Below are positions 1-11,529 of a DNA stretch of 64,000 nucleotides, one piece after another. Location: assembly GCA_019285755.1 (NCBI GenBank), contig CP079103.1:4650001-4714000 (forward strand), given 5' to 3'. Position numbers and translations under genes: made by a program. The first letter of the stretch is position 1; the number at the start of each line of letters is the position of its first letter. The notes under the pieces were generated by a model that saw nothing but the letters and a program-made list of their open reading frames with translations, was not told the origin of the DNA and made no database searches. Origin of the DNA: Chitinophaga sp. E66. Lineage in GTDB: Bacteria; Bacteroidota; Bacteroidia; Chitinophagales; Chitinophagaceae.

Positions 1-1455
1 TCCATCCTGTCGTAACGCAGCGCCGTGATCACTTTCAGGTTCTTTACGGGGTTCATTTCGCCTTGTACGTATAGCGCCGAATTCACGAGGCCAACTTTAT
101 AATCCGTGAGCACGGAGTCTGTTTTTGTATATCCCGTGAAGTAACCTTCCGCATTGCGGTCCACATCGATATACTGTGCGTAATAAGTAGCCGGACTGTA
201 ATCCGCGCTTAGCCCCGCAGTAACCGATGCGCCCTTCCAGCCGAATCGTTTTCTGTGCTGAATCAGCAGCCCTCCGCTCTGAAACGCGTCGCTGTTGATT
301 TCGCCCCTGGCTTTGAGGGGATTACTGGTCGTCTTGATGGCGTAGAAGGGATTTTGCCCGATCTCGTTATGGCGGTAGAAAGCGGAGAAGCTCGTCTGGT
401 CGCGGTCGCTCCATTGTTTATCCAGCGTACTTCTGAACCGGAACGCTTTCACCAGGCGGTACGAAAACGTATGCAGGCTTTTGTAATTACGGGAATAGAA
501 GTTAGCGCTGTCTACCCCGCCCGTCTGGTCTGTTTTGTAGTCTACGAAGGAAGCGGTGTTTGTCCAGGCGGTGCGCTCGTCGAATTTGTATTGCGTTTTA
601 AGTGTTAGCGCCAGCTTGTGAAAATCGCTGTGCTCTATGCGGCCGTTGCGTTGGTCGGCGTAATATCCACCGGCCCATACTCCAAGCTTTCCTTTGGTAC
701 CCGACAGGTTAAAGTCGGTCCGTTTATACCCTCCATCGCTCATTTCCGCCTGGATCTTACCGGTAGTAACCGGCGCTGGCTGTGCCGTCAGGAAGTTTAC
801 CGCTCCGCCAACGGCTTCGCTGCCACAGCGAGGAGGCCGGCCCCTGATCACTTCGATCCTTTGCAGGGCCGCCATGTTGATCTCTATAAGGGCGTTATGG
901 TTGAAGTCGCCCACGGTTCTGATGGGCAGGCCGTCTTCCAGGTAGAGGAAAAGGCTCTTGTACCCGATGGGCTGGCGGATGGCCATGGTGTGCTGTTCAT
1001 TGCCCAGATCCACCATATATACACCGCTCACTTTATTCAGGACCTGTTCGAGCGAGGTGGCTTTGGTCTCCTTCAAAGTCTGGGCGCTCAGCGTACGGAT
1101 CGCGATGGGGGCATCCGTGCGATATTGCCGTTGCCGGCCTGCCGTAACGATGAGCTCTCCTAATTTACCTGCGAGGGGTTCCATCACGAAGGTATACTCA
1201 TCTTCCCTGAGACCTTCAGGCAACAGGCCGAATAGCCGATGCAGGAAGCTTTCAGGAGTCTGCTCCCGGTGGAAAATGCATGGCAAATCGCCCCGACGCG
1301 TCTGTCTGGCAACCAGTACCACCCGCCTGGATGGTCACGTTGGGAAGGGCCTGCCGGGTCTGGGCGTCGATCGCCCGGCCCTTCACTTTATCCTGGGCAT
1401 TGGCCGTAAGGCTGCAACATCCCAGGCAAATCAATATGTATAGAATGCGTTGCAT
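1..1455 (-). CDS. TonB-dependent outer-membrane receptor, 5' part only (truncated by window edge)
   Basis: Outer-membrane active transporter that binds a ligand (iron complex, vitamin or metal chelate) and is energised by TonB. The start is the ATG at 1455, followed by a signal peptide ending in TANAQ and a short carboxypeptidase-regulatory-like segment (ALPNVTIQ, DASGRF). The plug domain covers about 1130-700, with VEQVLNKVSGVY-like and RIEVIRG motifs and then GSEAVGGAVNFLTA. Beta-barrel sequence continues to position 1. The frame breaks near 1255, just after GADS. A pair of changes near 836-846 alters the usual PASSLYG plug motif but restores frame, which fits read errors. The small CDGNC gene lies directly upstream on the same strand and may be co-transcribed. 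The substrate cannot be told from sequence; the neighbour hints at metal, which is inference only. Confidence 0.88.
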
Positions 1456-1587
1456 GTGGTTATATAGGTGTATACGGACAGTCGCGCAAATCTGTTGCCG
1501 GCCCGCATGTGCAAATACACACGCGAACCGCCGCGACTGCCGCTAAGGATGGAATAATGTAATGTGGAATAAATCGAAATGAGGAGA

Positions 1588-1946
1588 TTATGCCCGTGGG
1601 GGTGGAACACGGCATGAAGGGGTCTGGAGGGCACATCCGACAAATATGCCGGGCGGATGCGCACCGCCTTTTCGGGACGCAGCAGCAGCTGCGAGGCGGT
1701 TTGGGAAATGAGGATTTCGAACTTCTCGGTCACCGAATTACCGCTATGGTCTTTCTTCTGCTGCTCCTGCATTTTCTTCATGAGCACGCAGTTGCCATCG
1801 CAATGCATCTTCGGCCTGGACTTGTTGATACAGAGCACCCGTGAGATGTACTCTTTGTTCAGCGCAAATTCCGCCAGCACGAGACCTTTGCTGAACGTCT
1901 GCAGCAATAGCCCACCGAGAATAACTATGACGAAAATCTGTTTCAT
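1588..1946 (-). CDS. Small secreted/membrane-anchored CDGNC-motif protein upstream of the TonB receptor
   Basis: About 119 residues. The N-terminus is a hydrophobic signal or anchor (MKQIFVIVILGGLLLQTFSK), followed by NKEYISRVLCINKSRPKMHC, then DGNC and a lysine/glutamine-rich helix (MKKMQEQQKK). The C-terminus is histidine-rich (HAVFHP). Two or three cysteines plus terminal histidines suggest a metal-handling protein; I recall similar small proteins next to TonB receptors in Bacteroidota but cannot verify this. As written the frame reads on to 1431. If the G5 run at 1598-1602 is really G6, the protein ends FHPPRA at a TAA at 1588-1590, a far more natural end, so I use that stop. A perfect -7 box lies 9 nt upstream of the ATG. 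Confidence 0.6.
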
Positions 1947-1954
1947 GAACGCTA

Positions 1955-1962
1955 CAAAAATA
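1955..1962 (-). promoter_or_regulatory. Bacteroidota -7 box (TATTTTTG) for the CDGNC gene
   Basis: On the minus strand TATTTTTG matches TAnnTTTG exactly. It is preceded 19 nt upstream by TTTC, three of four bases of the -33 TTTG element. The ATG at 1946 starts about 9 nt downstream, so the leader would be very short. Confidence 0.6.
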
Positions 1963-2009
1963 CGTGCAGAACGGATACGGCGAAATGATTAATATCAATA
2001 TGCCAACAA

Positions 2010-2041
2010 AAACGGGGAAACCTTGATCAAGGTCCCCCGTT
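2010..2041 (-). terminator. Rho-independent terminator after sprA
   Basis: Inverted repeat AACGGGG / CCCCGTT with an inner ACCTTGA / TCAAGGT pairing. On the minus strand the stem is followed by TTTTTG. It sits about 30 nt past the sprA stop and before the divergent-side promoter of the next gene. Confidence 0.7.
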
Positions 2042-2068
2042 CCGGAGTGTGTTTTTCTCATATACCGG

Positions 2069-5000
2069 CTATTGCGCCAGCATGAATCGTAAGGTTACGC
2101 CCCGCGTGTATTCGTGATCGGGTAGGCCGTCGAAATTACTGGGATGGTCTGTCGTCGGTCATAGAAGAATTTGATATTCAACCGGTTATTGACCACATAG
2201 TCGATAGACGGCGCGATGCTGACCACTTTCTGGCCGCTGGTTGGTATAACGATATCCGCATCCAGCCTGTTGTTGACGGTCTTATCGTCGCGGAAACTAA
2301 GGTCGAGGCGGAAGTTAAGGTCGTTCTCCAGGCGTTTGCCCCGTCTTTTCCGATCCGGATCGGCATGGGCAGGCCTCGTACGCGGTACCCGCCGCCAATG
2401 GTGATCTCGCTCGACCGCATCTCGCTCAGTTGATAGTCGATCAGGCTGAGGCTGAGGGTACGGCTTCTGCGGAAGCCTACGCGGATGTTGAGTGAGTTGG
2501 TGAAGGTCAGGTCGGCTTCCAGCAGCGGTACGAACTGCTCGGTAATGGTGAGGTTCGGCACCAGGAAGTACGGCACGTAGTTGCCCGACACGGTATCGCG
2601 GAAGGCCGGGTAGCCCAGGATCAGCGGGTCGTAATACATGAGCGCCGTATTATAGGAGTTCATGCTCAGCAGGCCTGTATAAGCATGCGTGAGGGTGAAA
2701 TTGGTCAGGAAGTCGGTAAACGGCTTGATGCGGCTCAGACCGTTATAAGTGATCCGCCAGTTGGGCCTGGGCAGGATGTTCTTGAACGGATTGGAGCGCA
2801 CGCTGGAATTAGAGTTCTTCAGCAGCGGCGCGTCTTCGGGACTGGTTCCCGTATATGCCGCCAGGAACGCCGGCACCAGTACGTCCTGCGCATAACGGCC
2901 GTAGCCATAACGGTACTGCGGGTCTTTCGGGTCGTATTTGGGAACGGAACCGCCATTGCTGTAGGGGTTCAGTTGGCCCAGGCGCTCGGAGATATCTTTC
3001 CTGTATCCTTCGAAGTTGCGGAATGTGGTGGAAACGCCGTCTTCTGTATTGATCTTGCCGAACATCGTCTTGATGGCGATGAAGGTGATCTCGAAACCGC
3101 CCGCATCGTAAGGGTTCAGGTGATTGAACACGCCATTGCCGATGGTATCCTTGAACAGTTCCGTATGCGTTTTGGAGAAGGAGCGCGTCAGGTTCAGGTC
3201 GATGCGCAGGTCGCGGATCGGTTCGAGTTGCGCCTGGATGTCGAGGCGCTGCGTAAATTGTTGCTGGAACTGGATGTTAAACAGGGTATCCGGGCTGAGG
3301 AGGCCTTTCTTCGCGAAATTGTCCATCCAGGCCTTGTCCGGTTGTTTGCCCAAAACAAAGCCGATGCCCGGCGCCATAGACTGCCAGTTCATCCCCAGCA
3401 GCTTGGTGCTGTCCAGGTAACCAGGCATGCGGGTTCCTGAGTTCTCGCTGTAGTTCACATTGATACGCTTCAGCGCCATCACGATCCGCATGAGGGTCTT
3501 AGCCACGCCGGAAGGCTGACCGTCGTCCTGCTTCTTGTCGTCCTTTGCGGCTTGAGCGCCGGGAGTGTTGTTCATCAGCGGCGGTACGTATTCGGAGCCG
3601 CCGGCGCTGGCGATATTCATCTTCCGCAACCATTTGCTCTTATTATACAGCTCGTTGAATTTGAACTCCGCCGCTACCGTTTTCTGGTTAGAATTCTCGA
3701 TGGCGTTACCAGGTACATCGCCAGGCGCGATGCCCCAATCCAACGGTATTCAGTTCCATAGCTCAGCGCCACGCTCGTCCAGTTGAGGGCGGGAACTTGG
3801 CAGTGGGCAGCGTATAGGTAATGTTGGCGTTGTGGAAGTAGTTCGTGGTACGGCCGCCTTTGAAGAAATTGCTGCGTACGGAATCTTTCTTGATGCCGGT
3901 ATTGATGCGCCCGTCCGGCTCGTCGATGCGCGCGTTGTTCACGGCGTTGAAGTCGAGCGAGAGGTTACGGGAGAAGTCCCATTTGAGGGAATAATACCGG
4001 TCGAAGCGGAAGAACTTGTCATACGTTTCCGGCAACTGGAACGGACCGCCTCCGATATTGCGCATACGGGTGGCGCCGAACTGGCGGGTAATGTCTGCCC
4101 GGAAGCTCATGAGCGTGGGCACATAATTAATATTGAACTCACGGATCAGCGCCAGCCAGGGAGATTTATTCTTGATGAACTTGAACGGCTCCAGGAATTT
4201 CTGTTGTCCGTTGAAAGTATAACCGAGACCGCCGCGGTGACGGGTCAGCACGTCGCTTTGGATCACCGGGTTGTGGCGGCTGATCTGGCTGTAGGAATAG
4301 CTGATGTCGAAGTTCTCGATATCCCAGAGCTTACTTTTGGTACGGCCTATGGCAAGTTTGCGCACGTTGGTCAGGTTCAGGCTTTTGATGGAGGTGAAGT
4401 CCTGCGCATTGCGGCGGATGGAGTCGCGGTGCTCTTTGTTGCGGGCCATGGCCAGTTTATCTTTCAGCTTGATGTCGAGATCGTAGGGATCGTATTCCGG
4501 GTTGCTGGTGGTCTTGGAATAACCGGCGTACACGGGAACGGTGATACCGGTCCGTTTCGGCAGCAGCTTACCCAGGTCGAGGTTGGTAGCGATGTCGTAC
4601 TGTAGGAAGTTATCGCGGAAGCGATCATTAACCCGTTGGTCTATGCCACCGAACCCAGCGGTGTGCATGTTGCCGCTGAAGGTTACGGTACCCAGGTCTG
4701 CCAGGTCGATGTCCATCCGCGCCAGCGCCGCATACCCGCCTTTTTCATCAAGACCGGTCAGGCGCATTTCGTTAAACCATACTTCGGTACATTTCGGCAG
4801 TCCGTCATCTTTAGGGTTGGTTACCCCGATCATTACGTTCCGCACATCGCCCAGGCTGGGGTTACCTACTACCGCCACAATAGCATTGCCGTCCTGCTCC
4901 TCGTAGGGCACGAGCGGCGAGGCGCCATTATTATTACGGCTCTGTTTCAGTTTGGCGAAACGGTCGAGGTCCAGGTCGAGGTTATTGGCTTCGGGCCAAA

Positions 5001-8000
5001 CTTCGGTATCGCGCGCCGAGCCCCAGGGCGTGAGCTTCATGGGGATGCGGTATTCATAATAGTTCTCGGTAAAGTCGCTTCCCACGCGCACGATCGCTTG
5101 CAGCTGATCGTCCTTCAAAGATGAGGGATCGTTTACGGCTTCTGCGTGGATAAACATCTGCAGCCTGTTATATTGCCGCAGGTCGAGCTGTATATTCTTA
5201 TACATAGCCCGCGTCTCCCCGTCCTGCAGGTTACAGACCTGCGCTGAGATCGCCTGCTCGTTCAACAGGATATTGGTATTATTGGTACTCAGCGTGTTCT
5301 GACGCAGGATGCCTGGAGGCAGCACATACGGCACCGGGCGGCGCTTGGCGTTCTCCTCGATGTTCACGGCAGACACATTGAAGGTCGTTTGCTGATCAAC
5401 AGGAATGGGATCGCCTGGCTTCAGTTCATATAAATACCTGCGCCATTGGTTGCGCACCAGGTCCAGTTTTGCGAAACGCAGCACGATGGAGTCTTCGAAG
5501 CCGGTCAGGAACATACGCATGAACCGGATGGATTTGAAGTCGGGAATGTTACCTACTTTCCGGTCATACTGGTTCATCGGCACCTTAAACTGGTACCAGG
5601 TCTGATCGGCCATTTGTCCGTTCGGCAACTGAACGCGGGTCACGAAGCGGTCTACCACGTAGTTACTTCCCACCTGCATGTCCGGCTTCAGGTCCACACG
5701 ATACTGGAAGTATTCTTCCGTTTCGTTCATGGTATTGTCGCGGTTGAGGTCTTCTGACTCAGGGTAGTTGGTGGCCGCGTTGGAGAACTGCGAGTTGTCG
5801 TTAGACACGGGCGAGTTGCCATCAGGACCGTTGATTTTTTTATAACGGCCGAGGATGTCTGTCCGGGCGTCGTCATAAGCTTTATCACGATACCACTTGT
5901 AATCGTCATTGGAGGGTCGTTGGCTACGTTTCTGAATGCATCTGAGCCGGTGCCGAAGTTGGTAGCCAATTCCAGGAGGTAAGGCGCATGGAAGTTTTCT
6001 CGTCGCCGTTCTCCAGACCGTCGAAGCCAACGTCCTGGTAGCGGCGGATGGCGGGGTCGTTGTCGAACGCCTGCGTGATCTGCTGCTGGAACTTGGGAAT
6101 GCGGCCCCAGTTGGTGGAGTCGATCTTGTTGCGGTCGCGGTTGGGATCGGGCAGGCCGTTTTCGAATGCCTTGCGGGAATCCTTCAAAACGTCTTCCGAA
6201 ACGTTACCCAGGTTGAAGTACAGCGAACCGCCGTCTGAGCTGGGGTTATTAAAGAACGGATCGGGGATCCAGAACTCGATGAACTCGATATTGGCAGTTT
6301 CGAAGTCGGAGTTGTCTATTGCGCGCATGATACCTCCCCACCGGTCTTTCGGGTTGCGGAGGCGGCCGTTGGCCTGGAGCTGAAGGGGCGAGGTCTCCAT
6401 ATTATATGGGCCTTTCTCTTCCGGATAGTACGCCAGGTCGAGGGTACTCAGCTGGCTCTGCCCGAAATCGGTAGAGCGGTTGGGGAATACGTCTTTCTGA
6501 TAGATCAGCCGGGTACGCGGGTCGGTCTGCGAGGCTTCCGTGACGCCGGGCGGCAGGTTGCTGGAACGCGGGATCTGTAACGTAGGCTCGATGATGTACC
6601 ATGCCAGCAGCGCCCTGTTCTTACCATATGCCAGCGTATCGCTCAGTTCCGCTTCGGGAAGAGGATGGCGCCTGCGGCATTCGTCGCATCGCGGGGTGTG
6701 GAGGCGAGGCTCCAGGCGGTAGACGGGAACTTCAGGTCGTACCCGCTCCGGGTACCTTCGAAGTCGTCGATCATCACCTGGCCCTGTTTGGAACCCGGTG
6801 CATTTACCAGTTTACTGTGCCCGGGGAAGAGGCGGGCCACCTCACCGGTGAAATTGATGCCCGCCGGCCGCGAGGTCTGGAAGTTGGGCAGGCGGTCGAG
6901 CAGGCGGGTAAGGCCGCGCCATTCCGAAATATAGTTACCGTCGAGCCCAACCACGGTATTCTTGATAGGGTCGTCGCCGTAATTCACTTTTTGGTAATAA
7001 GGCCGTTCGCTCATCCGGACCACGGTACCGCCGAGGTTCAGCTTGTCGTTCACGAAATAATCGAGACGGGTACCCATATAGTTGCGGACCTGTTGCCCGA
7101 ACAGGGCATTGTTCTCGAACTGCACATTGATGGGCACACCGGCGCTGAGCACCCCGCCGTTGATGATCTTGATACGGCCCATGTTGTAATCGATCAGGTA
7201 GTCGATATCTTCACGGAGCATTTGCCCGCCGGCGGTAACGGTTACCGAACCGCGGGGATGTTGTAGGCGTTGAGGATATCTCGGATGCGTTGGCCGACTT
7301 GTACGACCCGCGCATGATATAGCGGTTGAGGTTGGGGAATTGCTGGGCGATGACCTTGATGGAGTCGTACAACATGGTGTACATGTATTGCTTCTCCAGG
7401 GTTGCATCTCCGTTGAAGGCTTTCCGCACGCCTTCGCCGAAGGGCTCCAGCACGGGGAACATCACTTTCCCGTTCATGGGGAATATGGTATATCCTTCTA
7501 CGTAGTCGAATACGCCGTCGGGCTGGGGGTCGTTCTGGTTATTGAGACGGTCGAGGTTAAGGATGGTGATGATGGGCGCGCCCTGGTATTGCCCCTGCGC
7601 GTCTGGCAGGTAGCGTTTTTCGCTGGGAGCGCGGGTCTCGGTGCCAGGGTCTTTATAGAGCACGTCGAGTTTGAAGTCGGCGCGGTTGACCTGGTAGGCA
7701 TCGGTAGAGTAGATATTTTTCATCATCAGGTCCCAGATCGGCAGGGCCGGACGGGCGGAGGTGGCTTTCAGCATCTTCAGGAAGAGGATCTGCTGGTTGG
7801 CCGAGTTCTTCGGGTCCGGGGAACATCCTGCGAGAACTCACCCACCTGGTAAACGCGTCCGTTGTAGGTATACTGGTAGGCGACGGCGAGCACTTCGTCG
7901 GGCTGCAGTTGTTGCTGTAGCGATACGAAGCCGATCTGCCTGTTGATGGTATATTCGGTGGAATCGAGCTTCCGGGCGAAGTTTTTTCGAAATCCTGCAC

Positions 8001-9305
8001 CGGCTCCAGGTTCATGGCAAGCAGGCGGCTCACTACGGTTCCTGTGAAACGGGCGCCCGGGTCGCTGATAAGGTTACGGTACAGGTCGTTGGTATTGCGG
8101 TCGGGCAGGCGGTTGGAGGTCAGTGGCTGGATGGCCGGGTTATAGGGCCTTTGTTCCGCGAGGTCCATCAGCGCCACGATGTCGCGCGTTTCGGTGGTGG
8201 CGCCGGATTTATTGGTGACCCATACTTCCACGCGGTTGATATACACCTGCGAACGGATCACCGGCAGGTTGCTCATGGCGTAATTGAAGGTATCGCGGAA
8301 GAATTGCGACAGCAGGAAGTGGCGGTTGTCTTCATATTCGTCTGCGCGGCGCACGAAATCGCTCACGCTGTTCCCGCCACGGAGCACCATGTTTTGCTTC
8401 TGGGACTTCTGGTTAGAGAGTACGCTGGTGACGGTGAGGCGGCCGAACTGCAGTTGGGTTTTAACGCCGAAAAGGCTCTGCACGCCGGGGATGAGGGAAC
8501 TGCTAAGCGGGAAGCTGACGTTACCGGCTTCGATCTTTTGATGATCTCGTCCTGGTAACCGGTATATTCCAGTTTGACCTGGTTCTCGAAATCGAAGGTG
8601 CTCTGGGTATTATAGTTGGTGATGAGTTTGAGCTTCTCCCCGATCTTGCCCGTCACGTTCATGTTGATATCGATATCGAAATCGAACCCTCCGTTCTTAC
8701 GGGCTCTTTCCACGAGGACGGGGTTCTTAACGTTCTGGCCCTGGTAACCGAAAGTAAGCCCCAGGCTTCCTGCGGCTTGATATCGACTTTGGTGCCGCCG
8801 AATACGCGGTCGAACAGTTTATCGCCGTAATAGAGCTGCGGCGCCATACCGCGCTGGTTGAGGTTGCCGATGGTACCGGCTCTTTTCTGCCAGTAATCGC
8901 GCTCGCTCTGTTCCGCCTGCAGGCGATAGAATTCGCCGAAGGTCATAACGGTTGGCTGCCGGTAATTGCGGCTGCCGATCTTTTCAGTAACGATGTATTC
9001 CTTGGAAGCGGGGTCGTATTCTACAGTCTTTTGAATATTGGCGGGATCTTTCAGGTCGATAGCGTTGCGGACGGGGTCCGTTACGGAGGTGCCTCTTCTG
9101 TCCCTGATGGGATATTTGAGAGTATCCGGTTTGGCAACGGTATCTGGGCGTATCACATCTGCAGCTGTAAACCAAATCCCCGCGTACGCTTTATTTTTTT
9201 GAAAGTATATCCCGAACTATTCGTGTTTCTGGCGGCTGATTCAACAATGACTAAAGATACAACACCGATTACTGCAAGTATTCCAAGGTAATTCTTTCTT
9301 GCCAA
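2069..9305 (-). CDS. sprA: Cell-surface protein SprA, type IX secretion translocon (frame-broken in this sequence)
   Basis: Giant outer-membrane barrel forming the type IX secretion pore, needed for gliding and export of CTD-tagged proteins in Bacteroidota. About 2,410 codons from the TTG at 9305 to the TAG at 2069-2071, the normal family size. Family-typical blocks occur in order: KYPIRDRRGTSVTDPVRN, IDLKDPANIQ, VTEKIG near the N-terminus; RWGGIMRAIDNSDFETAN and FIEFWIPDPF in the middle (about 6300-6350); and a C-terminal barrel strand GVTLRFMLAQ. The reading frame breaks roughly a dozen times (near 9160, 8740, 8535, 7985, 7825, 7250, 6660, 6400, 5940, 3770, 2333, 2160), with homologous-looking protein continuing across each. 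At 2333 one added C restores DGANRLENDLNF. The TTG start gives MARKNYLGILAVIG, a plausible signal segment, 6 nt after the ruvA stop. The ruvA-sprA adjacency is conserved in the phylum. Confidence 0.93.
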
Positions 9306-9311
9306 GCGATC

Positions 9312-9923
9312 TTAGGTTTTATAGAGGTCAAGGACTATAAATTTATAAACTTTTGAGGATTTCTTTATAAGTACCTCCAATTCATGCAATTGCGGTTCCG
9401 CTTTGAGCACCTTCCGTACTGCCTGCTCGGCCATATTTCTGGCAATACCCAAGGTTACCAAAGCATTTAACGCGTCTTCCTCAATCGTATTGTGGGTTTG
9501 AGCAGATAAATATACGGTTTCCTCCTATGTTTCTTCATTTTATCCCTGAGCTCCAGGATAATACGTTTCGCGGTCTTGTTACCGATGCCTTTCACGCCTT
9601 CCAGCATCTTTTCGTTTTCCATAACGATGGCACGCTGTACGTCTTCCGGCGTCAGTGAGCTGAGCATCATTCTCGCCGTTCCGGCGCCTACCCCGGAAAC
9701 ACTGATGAGCTGGAGAAAACGGTCCTCCAGGTCCGTATAAAACCCATACATCGTGTGGGCGTCCTCCTTGATATGTACGTAAGTGAGGAGCTTACAGGAT
9801 TCCGGCCCCCGATCTGGGTCCGGTGTGGAGGCTGATCTGGACCTCATATCCCACTCCGTTTACGTCCAAATGCACCATGGCAGGAGATTTGAAGGCTAGT
9901 TTGCCGTTCAGGTATGCTATCAT
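9312..9923 (-). CDS. ruvA: Holliday junction branch-migration protein RuvA
   Basis: DNA-binding subunit of the RuvAB branch-migration complex, about 204 residues, the usual length. The start MIAYLNGKLAFKSPAMVHLD opens the N-terminal OB fold (VNGVGYEVQISLHT). Helix-hairpin-helix motifs follow (LISVSGVGAGTARMMLSSL and LEGVKGIGNKTAKRIILEL). The C-terminal domain III that contacts RuvB reads HNTIEEDALNALVTLGIA. Frame breaks occur near 9815-9830 and twice near 9500-9525. The stop is TAA at 9312-9314, 6 nt before the proposed sprA start, so the two are probably co-transcribed and translationally coupled. Confidence 0.9.
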
Positions 9924-10016
9924 ATAGGATTTTATCTTCCGGCGAAATTAAATCATAAATAGAATTATTCGTTTAAGTCGTATTTTTACGCCCATTTTAT
10001 AACTTATCCTAACAAT

Positions 10017-11012
10017 ATGAGTAAAATAACAGCCGCCATTACGGCGGTGGGTGGGTATGTTCCCGACTATGTACTGACTAACCAGGAGTTGGAAAAACTC
10101 GTTGAAACGACAGACGAATGGATCATGACCCGTACCGGTATCAAGGAACGGAGGATACTAAAAGGAGAAGGAAGAGGAACCTCCGAGCTTTGTGTACCGG
10201 TTGCGCTCGAAATCTGCAAAAAAGAGGCATTACGCCGGAAGACATCGACCTGCTCATCGTGGCCACGGTTACGCCTGACATGGTGTTTCCCGCCACTGCC
10301 AACGTTGTTACGGATAAAATCGGCGCCAAAAACGCTTTCGGTTTCGATATCAGCGCCGCCTGCTCCGGCTTCCTCTATGCGCTCGATACCGGCGCCAAAT
10401 TCATCGAAAGCGGCAAATACAAGAAAGTTCTCGTTATCGGAGCAGATAAAATGAGCTCCATTATCGACTATACCGATCGCACCACCTGCATCATCTTCGG
10501 CGACGGCGCCGGCGGCGTGCTCCTCGAACCCAATACCGAAGGGTACGGCCTGGTAGACTCCGTTCTCAAATCCGACGGCCATGGCCGCGAATTCCTTAAC
10601 ATGAAGGCCGGCGGCTCCAATTACCCCGCCTCTGCCGACACTGTGGCCAACCGCCAGCACTTCGTATACCAGGAAGGCAAAACCGTCTTCAAATACGCCG
10701 TTGCCAACATGGCCGACGCCGCCCGCACCATCATGGACCGCAATAATCTCACGGCAGATGACGTGGCATGGCTCGTGCCCCACCAGGCCAACCTCCGCAT
10801 CATCTCCGCCACGGCCGACCATATGGGCGTCCCCAAGGAGAAAACCATGATCAATATCCACCGCTACGGTAACACCACCGCCGGTACTATCCCCTCTGCC
10901 TCTGGGAATGGGAATCCCAATTGAAAAAGGCGACAACCTCATCCTCGCTGCATTCGGTGGCGGGTTCACCTGGGGCGCCAGCTATATCAAATGGGCATAC
11001 GATAGCAAATAA
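10017..11012 (+). CDS. fabH: Beta-ketoacyl-ACP synthase III (FabH)
   Basis: Condenses acetyl-CoA (or branched acyl-CoA) with malonyl-ACP to begin type II fatty acid synthesis. About 332 codons. Catalytic triad visible: Cys in DISAACSGFLYAL, His in VPHQANLRII, Asn in NIHRYGNTTAGTIP. The N-terminus ITAAITAVGGYVPDYVLTN and the TDEWIMTRTGIKERR block are typical, and the C-terminus ends AAFGGGFTWGASYIKW. Three breaks are each repaired by one base: the A6 run near 10217-10222 (A7 gives CKKRGITPED), the C4 run near 10889 (C5 gives IPLCLWEWE), and a G at about 10931 (gives KKGDNLIL). A hairpin terminator follows. Confidence 0.93.
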
Positions 11013-11036
11013 GCTTATAACCAGCACCTTATAACA

Positions 11037-11065
11037 ATAAAGGCATCCTTACCGGATGCCTTTAT
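11037..11065. terminator. Bidirectional hairpin terminator between fabH and the convergent small gene
   Basis: ATAAAGGCATCC (11037-11048), loop TTACC, GGATGCCTTTAT (11054-11065). A/T tracts flank both sides, so it can serve fabH and the convergent gene at 11069-11347. Confidence 0.75.
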
Positions 11066-11068
11066 TGT

Positions 11069-11347
11069 TTAGAGTATATCGGGCTCTTCATTCACAAACT
11101 GGTCTGACCGGTAAAATGCATACAAATCAGTTCCGCAAAACGGACAATACCGGATGTTCAGCCGCTTTACCTCCTGCCCAACCCGGTACCCGGGCGTAAC
11201 ATAGAAACGGTACGTATGCCGGCCGTCCGGCCGCTCATCAGGATGGCGCTTCACCACGCGAAGGTTCATCCCGTCCTCACGCGACACCTCATGTCTGATG
11301 CCAAATCTGGCGCAACAAAATTGACGATACATAGGGTTTGTTTTCAT
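11069..11347 (-). CDS. Small hypothetical protein with a C-terminal zinc-ribbon half (CPFCGTDL)
   Basis: 92 residues, unbroken. The central part is basic and aromatic (RHTYRFYVTPGYRVG); the second half carries RYCPFCGTDLYAFYR. An earlier CC pair (RQFCCARFG) could supply the other zinc ligands. Not recognised as a named family. It is convergent with fabH and shares the terminator between them. The 180 nt upstream hold no other gene I can support. The ORF is probably real because it is intact in a region where most ORFs are broken and ends next to a terminator, but its function is unknown. Confidence 0.5.
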   Translation of the reverse strand: MKTNPMYRQFCCARFGIRHEVSREDGMNLRVVKRHPDERPDGRHTYRFYVTPGYRVGQEVKRLNIRYCPFCGTDLYAFYRSDQFVNEEPDIL

Positions 11348-11529
11348 AGTCAGGTGTGAAATAATGGTTTATAAAGGTTCGCCGGTGCGTTATGGCGCAT
11401 GCTTCATCTCGTCATGTCCTCGGAAAGAGGCGCCGCCGCGCCGGTCTGATTGCGGATAAACAAACACATTTGCTTGGGTTTTGGAATAAGGATGTCAATC
11501 AGGACTATAAAGCCAGGGCTATGATAAAG

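Noticed and set aside
2685..3440. Plus-strand 251-codon frame inside sprA
   Set aside because: It lies opposite a well-matched SprA barrel segment, and its composition (V/G/R-rich) is typical of antisense shadow frames.
10067..10969. 300-codon minus-strand frame opposite fabH
   Set aside because: FabH catalytic residues are on the plus strand. The antisense protein shows no recognisable domain or signal.
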